Below, one piece after another: positions 1 to 11,889 of a DNA stretch of 64,000 nucleotides. Each line of letters opens with the position of its first letter. The first letter of the stretch is position 1. Under the pieces are notes generated by a model. That model was not told the DNA's origin and ran no database searches. It saw only the letters and a program-made list of their open reading frames with translations. Position numbers and translations under genes: made by a program. Origin of the DNA: Lepus europaeus (taxonomy: Eukaryota; Chordata; Mammalia; Lagomorpha; Leporidae); assembly GCF_033115175.1 (NCBI RefSeq), contig NC_084830.1, positions 42,849,409 through 42,913,408 of the forward strand, given 5' to 3'.

Positions 1-10
1 AGCCACTTTT

Positions 11-340
11 GGGGCTGACACTGTGGCGCAGCAGGTTAAAGCCCTGGTCTGTGGTTCTGGCATCCCATATGGGTGCTGGTTCATGTCCTGGCTGCTCCAC
101 CTCTGATCCAGCTCTCTGCTCTGGCCTGGGAAAGCAGTGGAAGATGGCCCAAGTCCTTGGGCTCCTGCACCCATGTGGGAGACCCAAAGAAGCTCCTGGC
201 TCCTGGGTTTGGATTGGCACAGCTCCAGCCTTTGCATTCAATTGGGGAGTGAGCCAGCAAATGGAAGACCTCTCTTTCTCTCTGCCTCTCCTAATCTCTG
301 TGTAACTCTTTCAAATAAATTAATTAATTAAAAAATCTTT
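11..340 (+). mobile_element. C-SINE
   Basis: tRNA-like head GGGGCTGACACTG, CT-rich segment, then AAATAAATTAATTAATTAAAA tail region. Moderately diverged. Confidence 0.85.
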
Positions 341-630
341 TTCCATTAAGTGGCTCTGTCCAGTTAAACAAAATGATACTCACTAAACTACTGACATGCA
401 AATGATCTAAATGTGCTGATTAAAGTAAAGAACTATAATTACATTATCAGTAACTTAGAGTTTACCATTTAGAGGACTATAATAGCTATCATATACTATG
501 TGTGTGTGTTTAGATAAAATACATGACTAAAGAAGACAAAGATAGGTTATAACAGAATTCTAAAATTATGAAAGCCATATATAAAGGAAAGTCTGGACCA
601 TGGAAGCATTCTTTAAAAATCGAAATTCAT
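341..630. other. No recognised feature
   Basis: AT-rich unique sequence. Nothing supported beyond a short GT run near 501. Confidence 0.4.
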
Positions 631-990
631 TTTTTTTAAACTATTTTTTTTTTTGACAGGCAGAGTGGACAGTGAGAGAGAGAGAGAGACAAAGAGAAAT
701 GTCCTTCCTTTTCCGTTGGTTCACCCCCCAATGACCGCTGCAGCCGGCACGCTACGGCCGGCGCACTGCGCTGATCCGAAGCCAGGAGCCAGGTGATTAT
801 CCTGGTCTCCTATGCGGGTGCAGGGCCCAAGCACTTGGGTCACCCTCCACTGCCCTCCCGGGCCATAGCAGAGAGCTGGACTGGAAGAGGAGCTACCAGG
901 ATAGAATCCGGCACCCCGACGGGGACTAGAACCCGGTGTGCCGGCGCCGCAGGCGGAGGATCAGCCTACTGAGCTACAGCGGCACTGGCT
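631..990 (-). mobile_element. C-SINE, young subtype
   Basis: GACAGGCAGAGTGGACAGTGAGAG head of the tail side. Flanked by AAAAATCGAAATTCAT / AAAAATCTAAATTCAT duplications. Confidence 0.92.
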
Positions 991-1070
991 AAAAATCTAA
1001 ATTCATACAACTTAGTAAGTATATAAGGATAGCAGTAGAAACATGTCTTTTCTTTAAAACTGACATGGAA

Positions 1071-1386
1071 GGACCGGTACTGTGGTGTAGTGGGTAAGGC
1101 TGCCACCTGCAGTGCTGGCATCCCATATGGGCACTGGTTCAACTCCCAGCTGCTGCGCTTCCAGTCCAGCTCTCTGCTATGGCCTGGAAAAGCAGTAGAA
1201 GATGGTCCAAATCCTTGGGCCCCTGTACCTTCGTGGGAGACCTGGAAGAAGCTCCTGGCTCTTGGCTTTGGATTAGTCCAACTCCAGCTGTTGCAGCCAT
1301 TTGGGGAGTGAACCAGCAGATGGAAGACCTCTCTCTCTCTGCCTCTCTGTAACTGTGCTTTCAAATAAATAAATATATCTTTTAAA
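1071..1386 (+). mobile_element. C-SINE
   Basis: GGACCGGTACTGTGG start, TCAAATAAATAAATA tail. Target duplication AAAACTGACATGGA on both sides. Confidence 0.9.
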
Positions 1387-1717
1387 AAACTGACATGGAT
1401 AATTTTTATAAAATGTCACAGACATAGGTATTAATAAAGCTGGAATACACTTAATCTTTGTACATAATGTTCAGGCCAAGATGACCTTCCACAATGATGG
1501 AATCTTGGACAATCAATTCTGTATATCAAACACTGCAGCAAAAGATTTAAACATTTATCTACTAATTCAAGGGAGGCCGATCCTTATTCTCTTTATAGTC
1601 TGAAAGCAGAACTGTTTTGCCTGAATGAATGACTACACCTGGCAAACTGTACCTGATATAACAGTGTGTGTCAGCCACCTTGCTGGGGTCAATTTTGTTT
1701 CACAGAAAGTGGCCAAT
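1387..1717. other. No recognised feature
   Basis: Unique AT-rich sequence between two SINEs. No reading frame or repeat was recognised. Confidence 0.4.
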
Positions 1718-2044
1718 GGGGCCAGTGTTGCAGCATAGCAGGTAGAGGTGCCACGTGCGATGCCAGCATCCCATATGAACACCAGTTCAAGTCCTGGCTG
1801 CTCCACTTCTGATCCAGCTCCCTGACCCTGGAAACGCAGTAGAAGATGGCCCAGCATTTGGGCCTCTGCCACCCACATGGGAGACCCAGTTAGAAGCTCC
1901 TGGTTTTGGCCTGGCCCAGCCCTGACTGTTGTGGCCATCTAGGGAGAGAACTAGAGATGGACAATCTCTTTCTCTGTCTCTCCCTACCTATCTCTGCAAC
2001 TCTGCTTTTCAAATAAATCTTAAAAAAAAAAAAAAAAAAAAAAG
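1718..2044 (+). mobile_element. C-SINE with long poly(A)
   Basis: GGGGCCAGTGTTGCAG start. Ends in about 22 As, downstream of the POLR2K 3' end. Confidence 0.88.
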
Positions 2045-2234
2045 CAGCCATTAAACCATTTCCCTTTCCTCATCCAAGATTTGAAAAATATTCATACAGT
2101 ATACAGAAAGGCCTATTACTTACCACAGGACATGTAGTATATGAAAAACTGAACTTAAAATGACATACGTACGCTGACAGCAAATATACTGCTACACTCT
2201 GTACCAAAGACACTGGAAATTTCACAAACATCTC

Positions 2235-2571
2235 ATGACACAGTGATTTCCAAGGAATTTATTTAATTAGACTTTCAGAGGGCTCTAAAAATCTGCATTT
2301 TTCACAAGGACCCCAGATGATTCTAGGTTCTGATTGCAAGTATAGTTTAAGAAAGTAATTTTAATGTTCATTTGTGTCACATTACATAAACAATAAAATT
2401 AAATTATAAGTCATGTAATTTAACTTCTTTACATTAAAAGATACCTAAATACAATATGGTTCAAAAATGAAATCATATGTAGTTCAAAAAGATGCTAAAC
2501 CAAAGCCGTACAATGAGAAACATTAACAGCAAATGCAAGTACAAATGAAGATATTCCTCTGAATGCACATT
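2235..2571 (-). other. POLR2K: POLR2K 3' UTR with candidate poly(A) signal
   Basis: AT-rich sequence downstream of the stop. A minus-strand AATAAA lies at 2263-2258 and would place cleavage roughly 10-30 nt beyond. A weaker ATTAAA option lies near 2360. The exact end is inferred. Confidence 0.5.
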
Positions 2572-4034
<1,463 letters not shown>

Positions 4035-4253
4035 TCACAGAATCAAATCCTCAGCATCACAAAGGGGATCTTCACAAACCCGAACAGCCCTCCCTCCCCT
4101 TGTCTTTTCAGGAAAAACTGAAAGAGATCCCAGTTCCCCCTCATCTGCGCTCTTCTCCGTGCCTGGGAGTTAGGTCTAAGGAGCAAACCACACAGAGACA
4201 CACAAGTACTGAGAGTCGACCCCAAACTGGGCACGATAGAAAATGATCCGCAT

Positions 4254-4415
4254 TTTGTTCCTTCATTATAATCTTCACAACAACCCTCGAGTGTCACTCC
4301 TATTTTATACACGAAAAAAGCGAGGCTGAGAGATACTAGTTTGCGCAGAATTAATTACTCAACGACTAAAGGCAAAAGGATTCAGATTCGGCTGCAAGGC
4401 TCGAGTTCTCATCTA
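4254..4415 (-). repeat. MIR SINE fragment
   Basis: Contains a diverged form of the MIR core read in reverse (CTTCACAACAACCCT, later a GAGGCTGAGAGA-like stretch). An old mammalian repeat in POLR2K intron 1. Confidence 0.6.
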
Positions 4416-4452
4416 AAGATGTACCATCTTTCCAAACTATAGCCTGAGATTT

Positions 4453-4455
<3 letters not shown>

Positions 4456-4493
<38 letters not shown>
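4456..4493. repeat. (TA)n microsatellite
   Basis: Uninterrupted alternating TA of about 36 bp in POLR2K intron 1. Confidence 0.97.
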
Positions 4494-4497
<4 letters not shown>

Positions 4498-4713
4498 CCA
4501 AAGGGGAACAGACTAACCGCCGGGAAGAATACTAAAATAATTCCCAATGGCTAAACAGCTCAACTAAAAGAAACCAGGGAAAGGACTGACGGCACCAACT
4601 CCTCCACCAGCATCTCCTGACTCTAACCTCGTACTGGACCTTCTGAGCCCCCAAGTGTCTTTCTGGTTTGGCTCAAACACCCACACCTAAATCCCAGCCC
4701 CATAACGCCTTAC

Positions 4714-4790
4714 CTGCGTAGCACGGAGGAACTCCGCATCTGCTCCCAATACGCAGCGTCGCTGTCAACTTCCGGCGCTGGCTTATGACG
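4714..4790 (-). other. POLR2K: POLR2K noncoding exon 1 (5' end approximate)
   Basis: A strong donor, CAG then GTAAGG, follows 4714 on the minus strand. It pairs with the acceptor before 4028 to place a short 5' UTR exon inside the GC-rich promoter. The 4790 boundary is a guess because the transcription start cannot be seen. Confidence 0.6.
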
Positions 4791-5010
4791 CAAGACGAGC
4801 ACCGCCCCTTCCGCCCGGAAACCGAGATTGCGTAAGGTTCTAAAACCGGTTCTCTTGCACACATCGGATTCTGTGGACATCGAATACCTTTTTTAACCCT
4901 TAGCTATTCTCATTTTTCAGGAAAGAAAATCATTGTAACAGTTCTTCAAAGGAAGTTTGTATTTCTGACTCGTGAGATTGGCGGAAATGAACGCTTTTCC
5001 GGAAGAACCG
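4760..5010. promoter_or_regulatory. POLR2K promoter with ETS sites
   Basis: CpG-containing sequence between the POLR2K first exon and unique upstream DNA. ETS-family cores are visible at 4769-4775 (CTTCCGG), as an inverted pair at 4808-4820 (CTTCCG-CC-CGGAA) and at 4999-5005 (CCGGAAG). An ATF/CRE-like TGACGCAA is at 4786-4793. ETS clusters without a TATA box are typical of housekeeping promoters. Function is inferred. Confidence 0.6.
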
Positions 5011-5340
5011 GGACTGAGAAGAGGGACGGAGGTGGCAAGTGCCGGTGGAATCCTGAACGCGCCGTTCCTCTAGTGACTTAGGCTCGGTTAACCAGTGATT
5101 TTTTTTTTTTTAACCACGTAGAAAAGCACTTTCCAGGCTGTTTTCGGGTTGTTGGGTACCTGTGTGCCAGCCGCCTCCCGTCCTTGTCATGATTGATCGC
5201 GTTTTTGCTCTCCAGCCCTTTGCTTCTCCCTCGCCTCCACTCCTGTTACTCGTTTTACAGCGCAGGCGCACCTGCGGGGCCGCACCCTCGACACCTCGCA
5301 CTTAAAGCTAAAGGATTTGGGTAGCTTTAGCGGTTCACTG
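5010..5340. other. GC-rich flank upstream of POLR2K, no gene seen
   Basis: Unique sequence with scattered CpGs and an NRF1-like GCGCAGGCGCA at about 5261-5271. No splice-supported exon or conserved reading frame was found. It could belong to a divergent noncoding transcript. Confidence 0.4.
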
Positions 5341-5551
5341 ACCCTCCCTCGGTCCCATGTATTCCTGCTAGGAGAAAAAAAAGAAGTGCTTGTGGGAGTT
5401 GCAGTCTTTCAAAGATCAGAATATTCAGTGGCATAAATGCCGATTGGATTCCGAACATTTACATTCGTTTACTTCTTTCACAAAAGATATTTTACTTATA
5501 ATAGAAGCAGAGCTAAGAAAAAAATTATTACAACTTTATAGAAATAATTGT

Positions 5552-5852
5552 GTTTTTTTTAATAAAGATTTATTTCAAAGTCAGAGTTACACAGAGAGAA
5601 GAGAGGCAGAGACAGAGAGAGAGGTCTTCCATCTGATGGTTCACTCTCCAATTCGCCACAATGGCAGGAGCTTCTTCCTGGGCTCCCATGTGGGTGCAGG
5701 GGTCCAAGGACTTGGGCCATCTTCCACTGCTTTCCCAGGCCATAGCAGAGAGCTGGATCGGAATAGGAGCAGCCGGGACTAGAACCGGCACCCACATGGG
5801 ATGCTGGCACTTGAGGCCAGGGGTTAACCTGCTGTGCCACAGCTCTGGCCCC
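5552..5852 (-). mobile_element. C-SINE
   Basis: Target duplication AGAAATAATTGT. Head ends ...AGCTCTGGCCCC. Confidence 0.9.
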
Positions 5853-6064
5853 AGAAATAATTGTTAATAGTTATTATAAAGTTAATTGTAGAAGCAGGCT
5901 TGCTTCCCCCACATGCACTGTGTCTTTGGTATCTTATTAAGTAGGACTCCATCCGTCAACTTGAGAACTTTAGCTTCACCTTTCATTTCCAGAAGTTCAA
6001 ACTGTGTGGTTGCATCTCCACAGACCAACTTGAGACATCCAGCTGGGATTTTCCCATCTTTCCA

Positions 6065-6285
6065 GGGGGAAGGAGTTTGGCCTAGCCCAGCTCCACTGCT
6101 CAATTCCAGCTTCCTGCTGATGGCCATCCTGGGAGGCAACAGGTTCTGGCTCAAGTACTTGATTCCCTCCCACCCATATAGGAGAACTGGATTAAGTAAC
6201 CGGCTCCTGATTTCAACCAGGGCTGTTGTGTGCATCTGGGGAGTGAGCCAGCTGATTCACTCTCGGCCTCTGTAATAAAATAATA
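6065..6285 (+). mobile_element. Old, diverged C-SINE fragment
   Basis: Middle and 3' SINE parts are recognisable (AATTCCAGCTTCCTGCTGATG, GGGGAGTGAGCCAGC), but the tRNA-like head is unclear. Confidence 0.6.
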
Positions 6286-6288
6286 TTA

Positions 6289-6547
6289 GGGCCAGCGTTG
6301 CAGTGTGGCAGGTAGGGCCACTGCCTGTGACACCAGCATCCCATATGGGCAGTGGTTCACGTCTTAGCTACTCCTCTTCCAATCCCACTCCCTGCTAGTG
6401 TGCCTGGGAAGGCAGCAGAGGATGGCCAACTGTTTGGGCCCCTGCACACACATGTCAGATCCAGAGGAGGCTCCTGACTCCTGGCTTTGGTCTGGCCCAG
6501 TCTTGGCCATTGAGGCCATTTGGGGAGTGAACCAGTGGATGGAAGAC

Positions 6548-6578
<31 letters not shown>

Positions 6579-6604
6579 TTTCAAATAAATAAATATTTTT
6601 AAAT
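6289..6604 (+). mobile_element. C-SINE with long (CT)n
   Basis: GGGCCAGCGTTGCAG start, a CT run of about 30 bp, and CAAATAAATAAATA tail. Confidence 0.88.
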
Positions 6605-7376
6605 GGAAATTTTCACATAAGAAATCAAATATTTTTGGGGAAACAGTTTCCTGCTTCTTCCTCCACAAACATGCTAACAGAGCATAAATATGGCCATCAC
6701 GCCTGTTACAATCAAAGAGAAGCAGTCATTCAATACAAGAGTTGCAATAGGTTTCTGTATGAGATGTATAGACGAGGTCATTATCTGAAGATAAAGATGA
6801 GGGAGTGGTTCTAAAAGTGAAACTCATTTCAAGCTGTTCTGTTTTCTAACAGCAATCAAAATATCAAGGTGATGCTGATGACGCATGGAGATGAATGGAT
6901 CAACCCGTGTAGAATTGGAATGGATCCTGCCTGGTACCCTATGAAATGGTAGGGTGGTGACAAATGATAGCACAGAGATTCACATCTACAAGTGTACATA
7001 CTGGTGCTAGTGCCCAGCATGACACCTACCTTCCTAGCAGCTGGAACCAGTAGTTTGAGCATCACCGTGTAGCATGCTGTATAGAAACTACCTTCTGTCA
7101 ATAAGAGCTAACTTTTCTTGAGCACTTACTACATGGCGCACATCACTGCATTGCTCTGTGCTAATGAGGGTGGTTGTCTTGCCATCTTGGCCAGGAGTGT
7201 CTTTAACTTCTTTTAATGTGGTTATGGAGATGAAAGTTGCTGTTGTTGTCTTGAATACCTTACTTTTTCTTGCTTATATTTTAAATATAACTACATCATT
7301 TGATTGTTAGAATAATTAGAAAACTCTCCCATTACATTATTTTGCATGGTCCCCAAAGGAAATGTGAGCTCTTGTG
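6605..7376. other. Mostly unique sequence with a weak MIR trace
   Basis: Around 7104-7160 (TTGAGCACTTACTACATGG) resembles MIR. Nothing else was recognised. Confidence 0.4.
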
Positions 7377-7395
7377 GAAAGTAGATGGGTTTCAG

Positions 7396-7746
7396 GCCGG
7401 CGCCGCGGCTCAATAGGCTAATCCTCCACCTTGAGGTGCCAGCACACTGGGTTCTAGTCCCGGTCGGGGCACCGATTCTGTCCCGGTTGCCCCTCTTCCA
7501 GGCCAGCTCTCTGCTATGGCCCAGGAGTGCAGTGGAGGATGGCCCAAGTGCTTGGGCCCTGCACCCGCATGGGAGACCAGGAGAAGCACCTGGCTCCTGC
7601 CTTGGGATCAGCGCGGTGCGCCAGTCGCAGCGCACCAGCCGTGGCAGCCATTGGAGGGTGAACCAACGGCAAAAGGAAGACCTTTCTCTCTGTCTCTCTC
7701 TCTCTCTCACTGTCCACTCTGCCTGTCAAAAAATAAAAAAAAAAAA
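7396..7746 (+). mobile_element. C-SINE, very young
   Basis: GGCCGGCGCCGCGGC start. A perfect 19-bp duplication at 7377-7395 and 7747-7765 indicates recent insertion. Confidence 0.95.
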
Positions 7747-8082
7747 GAAAGTAGATGGGTTTCAGAATTTAGAGTCAATGATGCGGTGACACCAAACCCA
7801 AGAGAGGGAAGGGGTGGTGGTGGAAAGACCGTGGTGGGTAAAAAACAAAAAGCACAGCTCATTGGCTTAAAGGTGGAGTATATATGAAGTAAGTTCAATC
7901 TAAATGTAACTAGATGTCTTTTTGCCTTTTGGGGGGCAGAGGGGTGAACTTTATCCATTGAGCAATATAAAAAAGTTATCATATGTTCTTTTGCTCTTCA
8001 ATCATACTATCTTAAGAAAAAATAAGTTACTGGGAAAAAAAAAAGAGAAAAGGGCAATGTTTATTTTAAATAGTGTTTTGTG

Positions 8083-8398
8083 GGAAGCCGGCATTGTGAC
8101 GCAGTGGGTGAGTCCCATGTATCATCGGAAAGCTGCTTCAAGTTCCATCTGCTTCTGATCCAGCTCTGTGTGAATTCACCCAGGAACGCAGTGGAAGGTG
8201 GCTCCAGTACTTGGGCCCCTGCCATCCATGTGAGAGACCCAGATTGATTTCCGGACTCCTGGCTTGGCTTTGTTCAGCCATGGCTCTTGTAGCCATGTAG
8301 GGAGTAAAGCAGTGGATGGAAGATCTGTGTGTGTGTATGTGTGTGTCCCTCTCTCTTGCTGCTCTGCCTTTCAAATAAATAAAAATAAACCTTAAAAG
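8083..8398 (+). mobile_element. C-SINE, diverged
   Basis: GGAAGCCGGCATTGTGACG start, a (GT)n-like segment replacing part of the CT tract, and AAATAAATAAAAATAAA tail. Confidence 0.8.
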
Positions 8399-8799
8399 AA
8401 TAAATGGATTTGGGGGGTGTTATGTGGATTTTATTTACCCATAGGCAAAATTCCCTGCCCTGTTTACATTGGGATGGGGGTGGGGAGCAGACATTAAACA
8501 AAATAAATCAATACTGCCATGTTTCTGAAGACGATAACACAGAGGAAATTTAACCAAGAGACCGGATGAGATGATTGTCACAGAGATTTGTATTGAAGAG
8601 CTAGCAAGGGTACCATTCACTCCGAGAGGGATTGTGTGTGGGGACAGCTTTAAAGAGGTGCTGTTTTGAAGTGAAATTCACCAATTCCTCACCTCAGGTC
8701 CTCCTGGTGCCTCAAACTTAGCAACCCCCTTAGTTTCTCCCAAGCCTGGATTCCTCACCCTCTCGCCTTGTGGCCATGCAGTTGATTCTGCCAGCTGAA

Positions 8800-9230
8800 C
8801 TGTCAGGTTCAGGTTCCTCTCCACCCCTACTACCTTCCAGAGTAATGCAGTCTCCCAGCGAGTCTCCTGGTAGCCACCCTCACCTCTCTTAATTGTGTCC
8901 TCCCGCCTGTCTTCGGAGCAGTCTTTCTAAATCACTCTGTGTTGCCTAGTAAAACTTCAGACTTTCAACATGCATCCCAAACTCTTCATACCGTGCCCTC
9001 CGCCCCTTCTCAAGAATTTTCTCTTGCCCTTTCCAAAAGTCGTAGTCTTTAGCTCTAAAAAATTATGTGCCGTTTCACTAAGGTGCCCAACTGTTGGAAT
9101 TTTCCTGCTGTTGCACATTTTCTTTTGAGCTTGGAATTCCCTGTTGTCTGCGTTTTAAATTCTCCCTGTCCCACCAAAATCCACCTTATGTCATGGTCAT
9201 TATGAAGGTAGCGCTGCACCCTTTTCCCAA
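8800..9230. repeat. L2-like 3' end fragment (tentative)
   Basis: Pyrimidine-rich text resembling the ancient L2 3' region (...TCTTTCTAAATCACTC..., ...CCCAAACTCTTCATACC...). Weak identification by memory. The flanks at 8400-8800 show nothing else. Confidence 0.35.
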
Positions 9231-9383
9231 GTAGCATAAGTTGGTCCTGCTCTCCTGTGCCACAACACTTGTACCAATGAGACCTTGAGCAGCAGTAGCC
9301 GGGCCTTGCTCCCTTTAGCTTGCCCTGTGCTCGGCCCAGTAATTTGCACATAGCTGGAACTCTGTCATATTATTGTGATTTTT

Positions 9384-9696
9384 AAAAATTATTTATTTAT
9401 TTATTTATTTATTTGAAAGTCAGAGTTACACACACATAGAGGTCTTCCGTCCACTGGTTCATGCCCCAGTTGGTCACAGTGGCCAGAGCTGCACGGAAGC
9501 CAGGATCCAGGAGCTTCTTCCAGGTTTCCCACGTGGGTGCAAGGGCCCAAGGACTTGGGAGATCTTCTATTGCTTTCCCAGGCCACAGCAGAGAGCTGCA
9601 TCAGAAGTGGAGCAGCTGAGACTCGAACCAGCACCCACATGGGATGCCAGCACTGCAGGCGGCAGCTTTACCCACTAAGCCACAGTGCCAGCCCCA
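9384..9696 (-). mobile_element. C-SINE with (TTTA)n tail
   Basis: Target duplication ATTATTGTGATTTTT on both sides. Tail is (ATTT) repeated. Confidence 0.92.
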
Positions 9697-9779
9697 ATTA
9701 TTGTGATTTTTGAGCATACTTCATTTAAGATGGCCAAGGGACATTCACAAAGAGCATAAGCGCATGCAAGCGCGCACGT

Positions 9780-9783
9780 GTGA

Positions 9784-9830
<47 letters not shown>

Positions 9831-9831
9831 G
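9780..9831. repeat. (GT)n followed by (GA)n microsatellite
   Basis: TGTGTG run passing directly into GAGAGA run. Confidence 0.95.
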
Positions 9832-10017
9832 TAGTAGCGGCTGTTACTGGTTTTAATGTGGCACTACAAGTTCTGAGTGAGAATTATGTAGCATAGGATA
9901 ATAGAAGCTAAATATTGAAGAAGGAGGTCTCATTTAGAGAGCAGGTGGGTGAAAGAAGGGGTCTTAGAAGCTGCCAAGGGCAGGACTGTGCCTAGTATAT
10001 AATAGATAGCCAGTAAG

Positions 10018-10366
10018 GCCGGTGCCATGGCTCACTAGGCTAATCCTCTGCCTGCAGCACCGGCACCACAGGTTCTAGTCCCGGTCGGGGCGCGGGATTC
10101 TGTCCCGGTTGCCCCTCTTCCAGGCCAGCTCTCTGCTATGGCCCGGGAAGGCAGTGGAGGATGGCCCAAGTCCTTGGGCCCTGCACCCGCATGGGAGACC
10201 AGGAGAGGCACCTGGCTCCTGGCTTTGAATCAGCGCGATGCGCCGGCCGCAGTGCACCAGCCGCGGCGGCCATTGGAGGGTGAACCAATGGAAAAGGAAG
10301 ACCTTTCTCTCTCTCTCTCTCTCTCACTGTCTAACTCTGCCTGTCAAAAAAAAAAAAAAAAAAAAA
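10018..10366 (+). mobile_element. C-SINE, young
   Basis: GGCCGGTGCCATGGC start. Duplication GATAGCCAGTAA / GATAGCCTGTAA and a long A tail. Confidence 0.93.
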
Positions 10367-10481
10367 GATAGCCTGTAAACACTCATTGAACCTAACCTAG
10401 AACCTAGAGTTTAAAAAAATTTATTTAGCACTGAGGTATCTGGGAGTTTGGTTAGGGTTAGGATTAAGTTTAAACTGTCAA

Positions 10482-10808
10482 ATGCCGGCGCTGTGGTGTA
10501 GGAGGTAAAGCCACTGCCTGCAGTGCCGGCATCCCATATAGGCACCCGTTGAGTCCTGGCTGCTCCACCACCCATCCAGCTCTCTGCTATGGCCTGGGAA
10601 AGCAGTAGAAGATGGCCCAAGTCCTTGGGCCCCTGCACCCGTGTGGGAGACCAAGAAGAAGCTCCTGGCTCCTGGCTTCACATAGGCGTAGCTCCAGCTG
10701 TTGTGGCCATCTGGGGAGTGAACCAGTGGCTGAAGGACCTCTCTCTATGTCTCTCCTTCTCTCTGTGCAACTCTGACTTTCAGATAAATTAATAAGTCTT
10801 AAAAAAAA
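10482..10808 (+). mobile_element. C-SINE
   Basis: ATGCCGGCGCTGTGG start. GTTTAAACTGTCAA / GTTTAAACTATCAA duplication. Confidence 0.91.
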
Positions 10809-10839
10809 AGTTTAAACTATCAATGGCATTTCACTTTTT

Positions 10840-11057
10840 TCTCTTAAAGATTTATTTATTTGAAAGAGTTACAGAAAAAGAGAGGGAGAGACGGAGAGAA
10901 GGGTCTCCAACTGCTGGTTCCCTCCCCAGATGGTTGTAGACGGCCAGGGCTGAGCCAGGCAGAAGCCAGGAGCTTCCTCCAGGCCTTCCACATGGGTGCA
11001 GGTGCCCAAGCACCTGGGCCATCTTCCACTGCTTTCCCGGACGCATTAGCAGAGAGC
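10840..11057 (-). mobile_element. C-SINE truncated at the FBXO43 CpG island
   Basis: The tail and middle are clear (AAAGATTTATTTATTTGAAAG on to CATTAGCAGAGAGC). It lacks the tRNA-like head and abuts the island directly. Confidence 0.85.
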
Positions 11058-11126
11058 GCTCGGGCGCTCCTGCAGCCGGGTCAGGGAGATGCCTGCGGGT
11101 ACTCGGGCGGCCGCTGGGGGCGCTGC

Positions 11127-11197
11127 GGGGCCGGGGGGGCGTGGCGCGGCGGGGCCGGGGGGCGTGGCGCGGCGGGGCCGGAGGGGCGTGGCGCGGC
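11127..11197 (+). repeat. Three tandem 23-24 bp GC-box units
   Basis: Units 11127-11150, 11151-11173 and 11174-11197 share GGGGCCGG...GGCGTGGCGCGGC. Each carries a GGGCGTGGC SP/KLF-type core. A degenerate fourth unit follows. Confidence 0.85.
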
Positions 11198-11234
11198 GCG
11201 GGCCGGGGCGGGGCTGCGCGCAGCGGTTCCTCGC

Positions 11235-11249
11235 GGCGGGCAGTTCAAA
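11235..11249 (+). promoter_or_regulatory. CDE/CHR-like cell-cycle element
   Basis: GGCGG at 11235-11239, four bases, then TTCAAA at 11244-11249. Spacing and order match the CDE-CHR arrangement of G2/M genes such as CDC25C (GGCGG-N4-TTTGAA). TTCAAA fits the TTYRAA form of the CHR. Function is inferred. Confidence 0.5.
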
Positions 11250-11463
11250 CCGAAGGAGGGAAAGGCGGCGGCCCCAAGCGGACTTGGCGTGGGGGTTGCC
11301 ATAGCCCGGCATCCCTGGGGGCCCTGCCGCGGCTCCTCCCCGACGCGCCCGGCTCCCCGGCTCCCAGCCCCGCCCGGGCGCCGCGCCCTCTGCCCCCAGG
11401 TGGGCGCCGGCTAACGGGCCCCCGGACGCCCCCACGCCCGCGCCCCACTGTGTTGTTTTCCAG

Positions 11464-11548
11464 GTGCCAGGGCCTGCTGTGCTCCAGGTGCCGCCAGCCC
11501 GGCCTGGAGAAGGTGGCCGGAGGGCGCGAGCGGATCCTCGGCGTCCCG
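11464..11548 (+). other. FBXO43: Candidate FBXO43 5' noncoding exon
   Basis: Bounded by a good acceptor (TGTTGTTTTCCAG ending 11463) and a good donor (CCCG then GTGAGA at 11549). A second donor-like site, CCCCCAG then GTGGGC, lies at 11400. Exon 1 may therefore run straight through to 11548 or be split. The coding acceptor is at 22848. Confidence 0.45.
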
Positions 11549-11889
11549 GTGAGACCGTTAGGCCGCCAGCCGCCGGCAGCGCCTCAGGGGCCGGGAGCGG
11601 CGGCCCCCGCTGCCTTTCCGGAAACCCGGCTGGGGAGGCTCCTCTGGAGAAAAACCCGGCTCCGGAGAGGCCTGTTCCCTGAGGGGGCTGCAGGAAAAAA
11701 AAAAAAAAAACACCCCGAGGGACCCCGGCCCCGGGCCTGCGGACGCGCTAGGAGCGATCCCTGCGGCGCACAGCCCGGTGGAACCGCGTGGTCGCGGTGT
11801 CGCGCCGCTGCCGCGCGTTGGGATGAGTTGTCCAGCCTGAGGGTGCTTTTGTTTTTCTTCCCTCGGAGGGCCGGGGCTGTGGCCTGAAT

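Noticed and set aside
7291-7789. Overlapping frames with [21 protein letters not shown]-type translations, here and at dozens of other places
   Set aside because: These are C-SINE translations. The same peptide recurs wherever a copy lies, so none is a gene.
11141-11887. 248-codon open frame in the FBXO43 CpG island
   Set aside because: Composition-driven Arg/Gly/Pro/Ala-rich translation. Several long frames overlap on both strands, it crosses likely splice sites, and it has no known domain.
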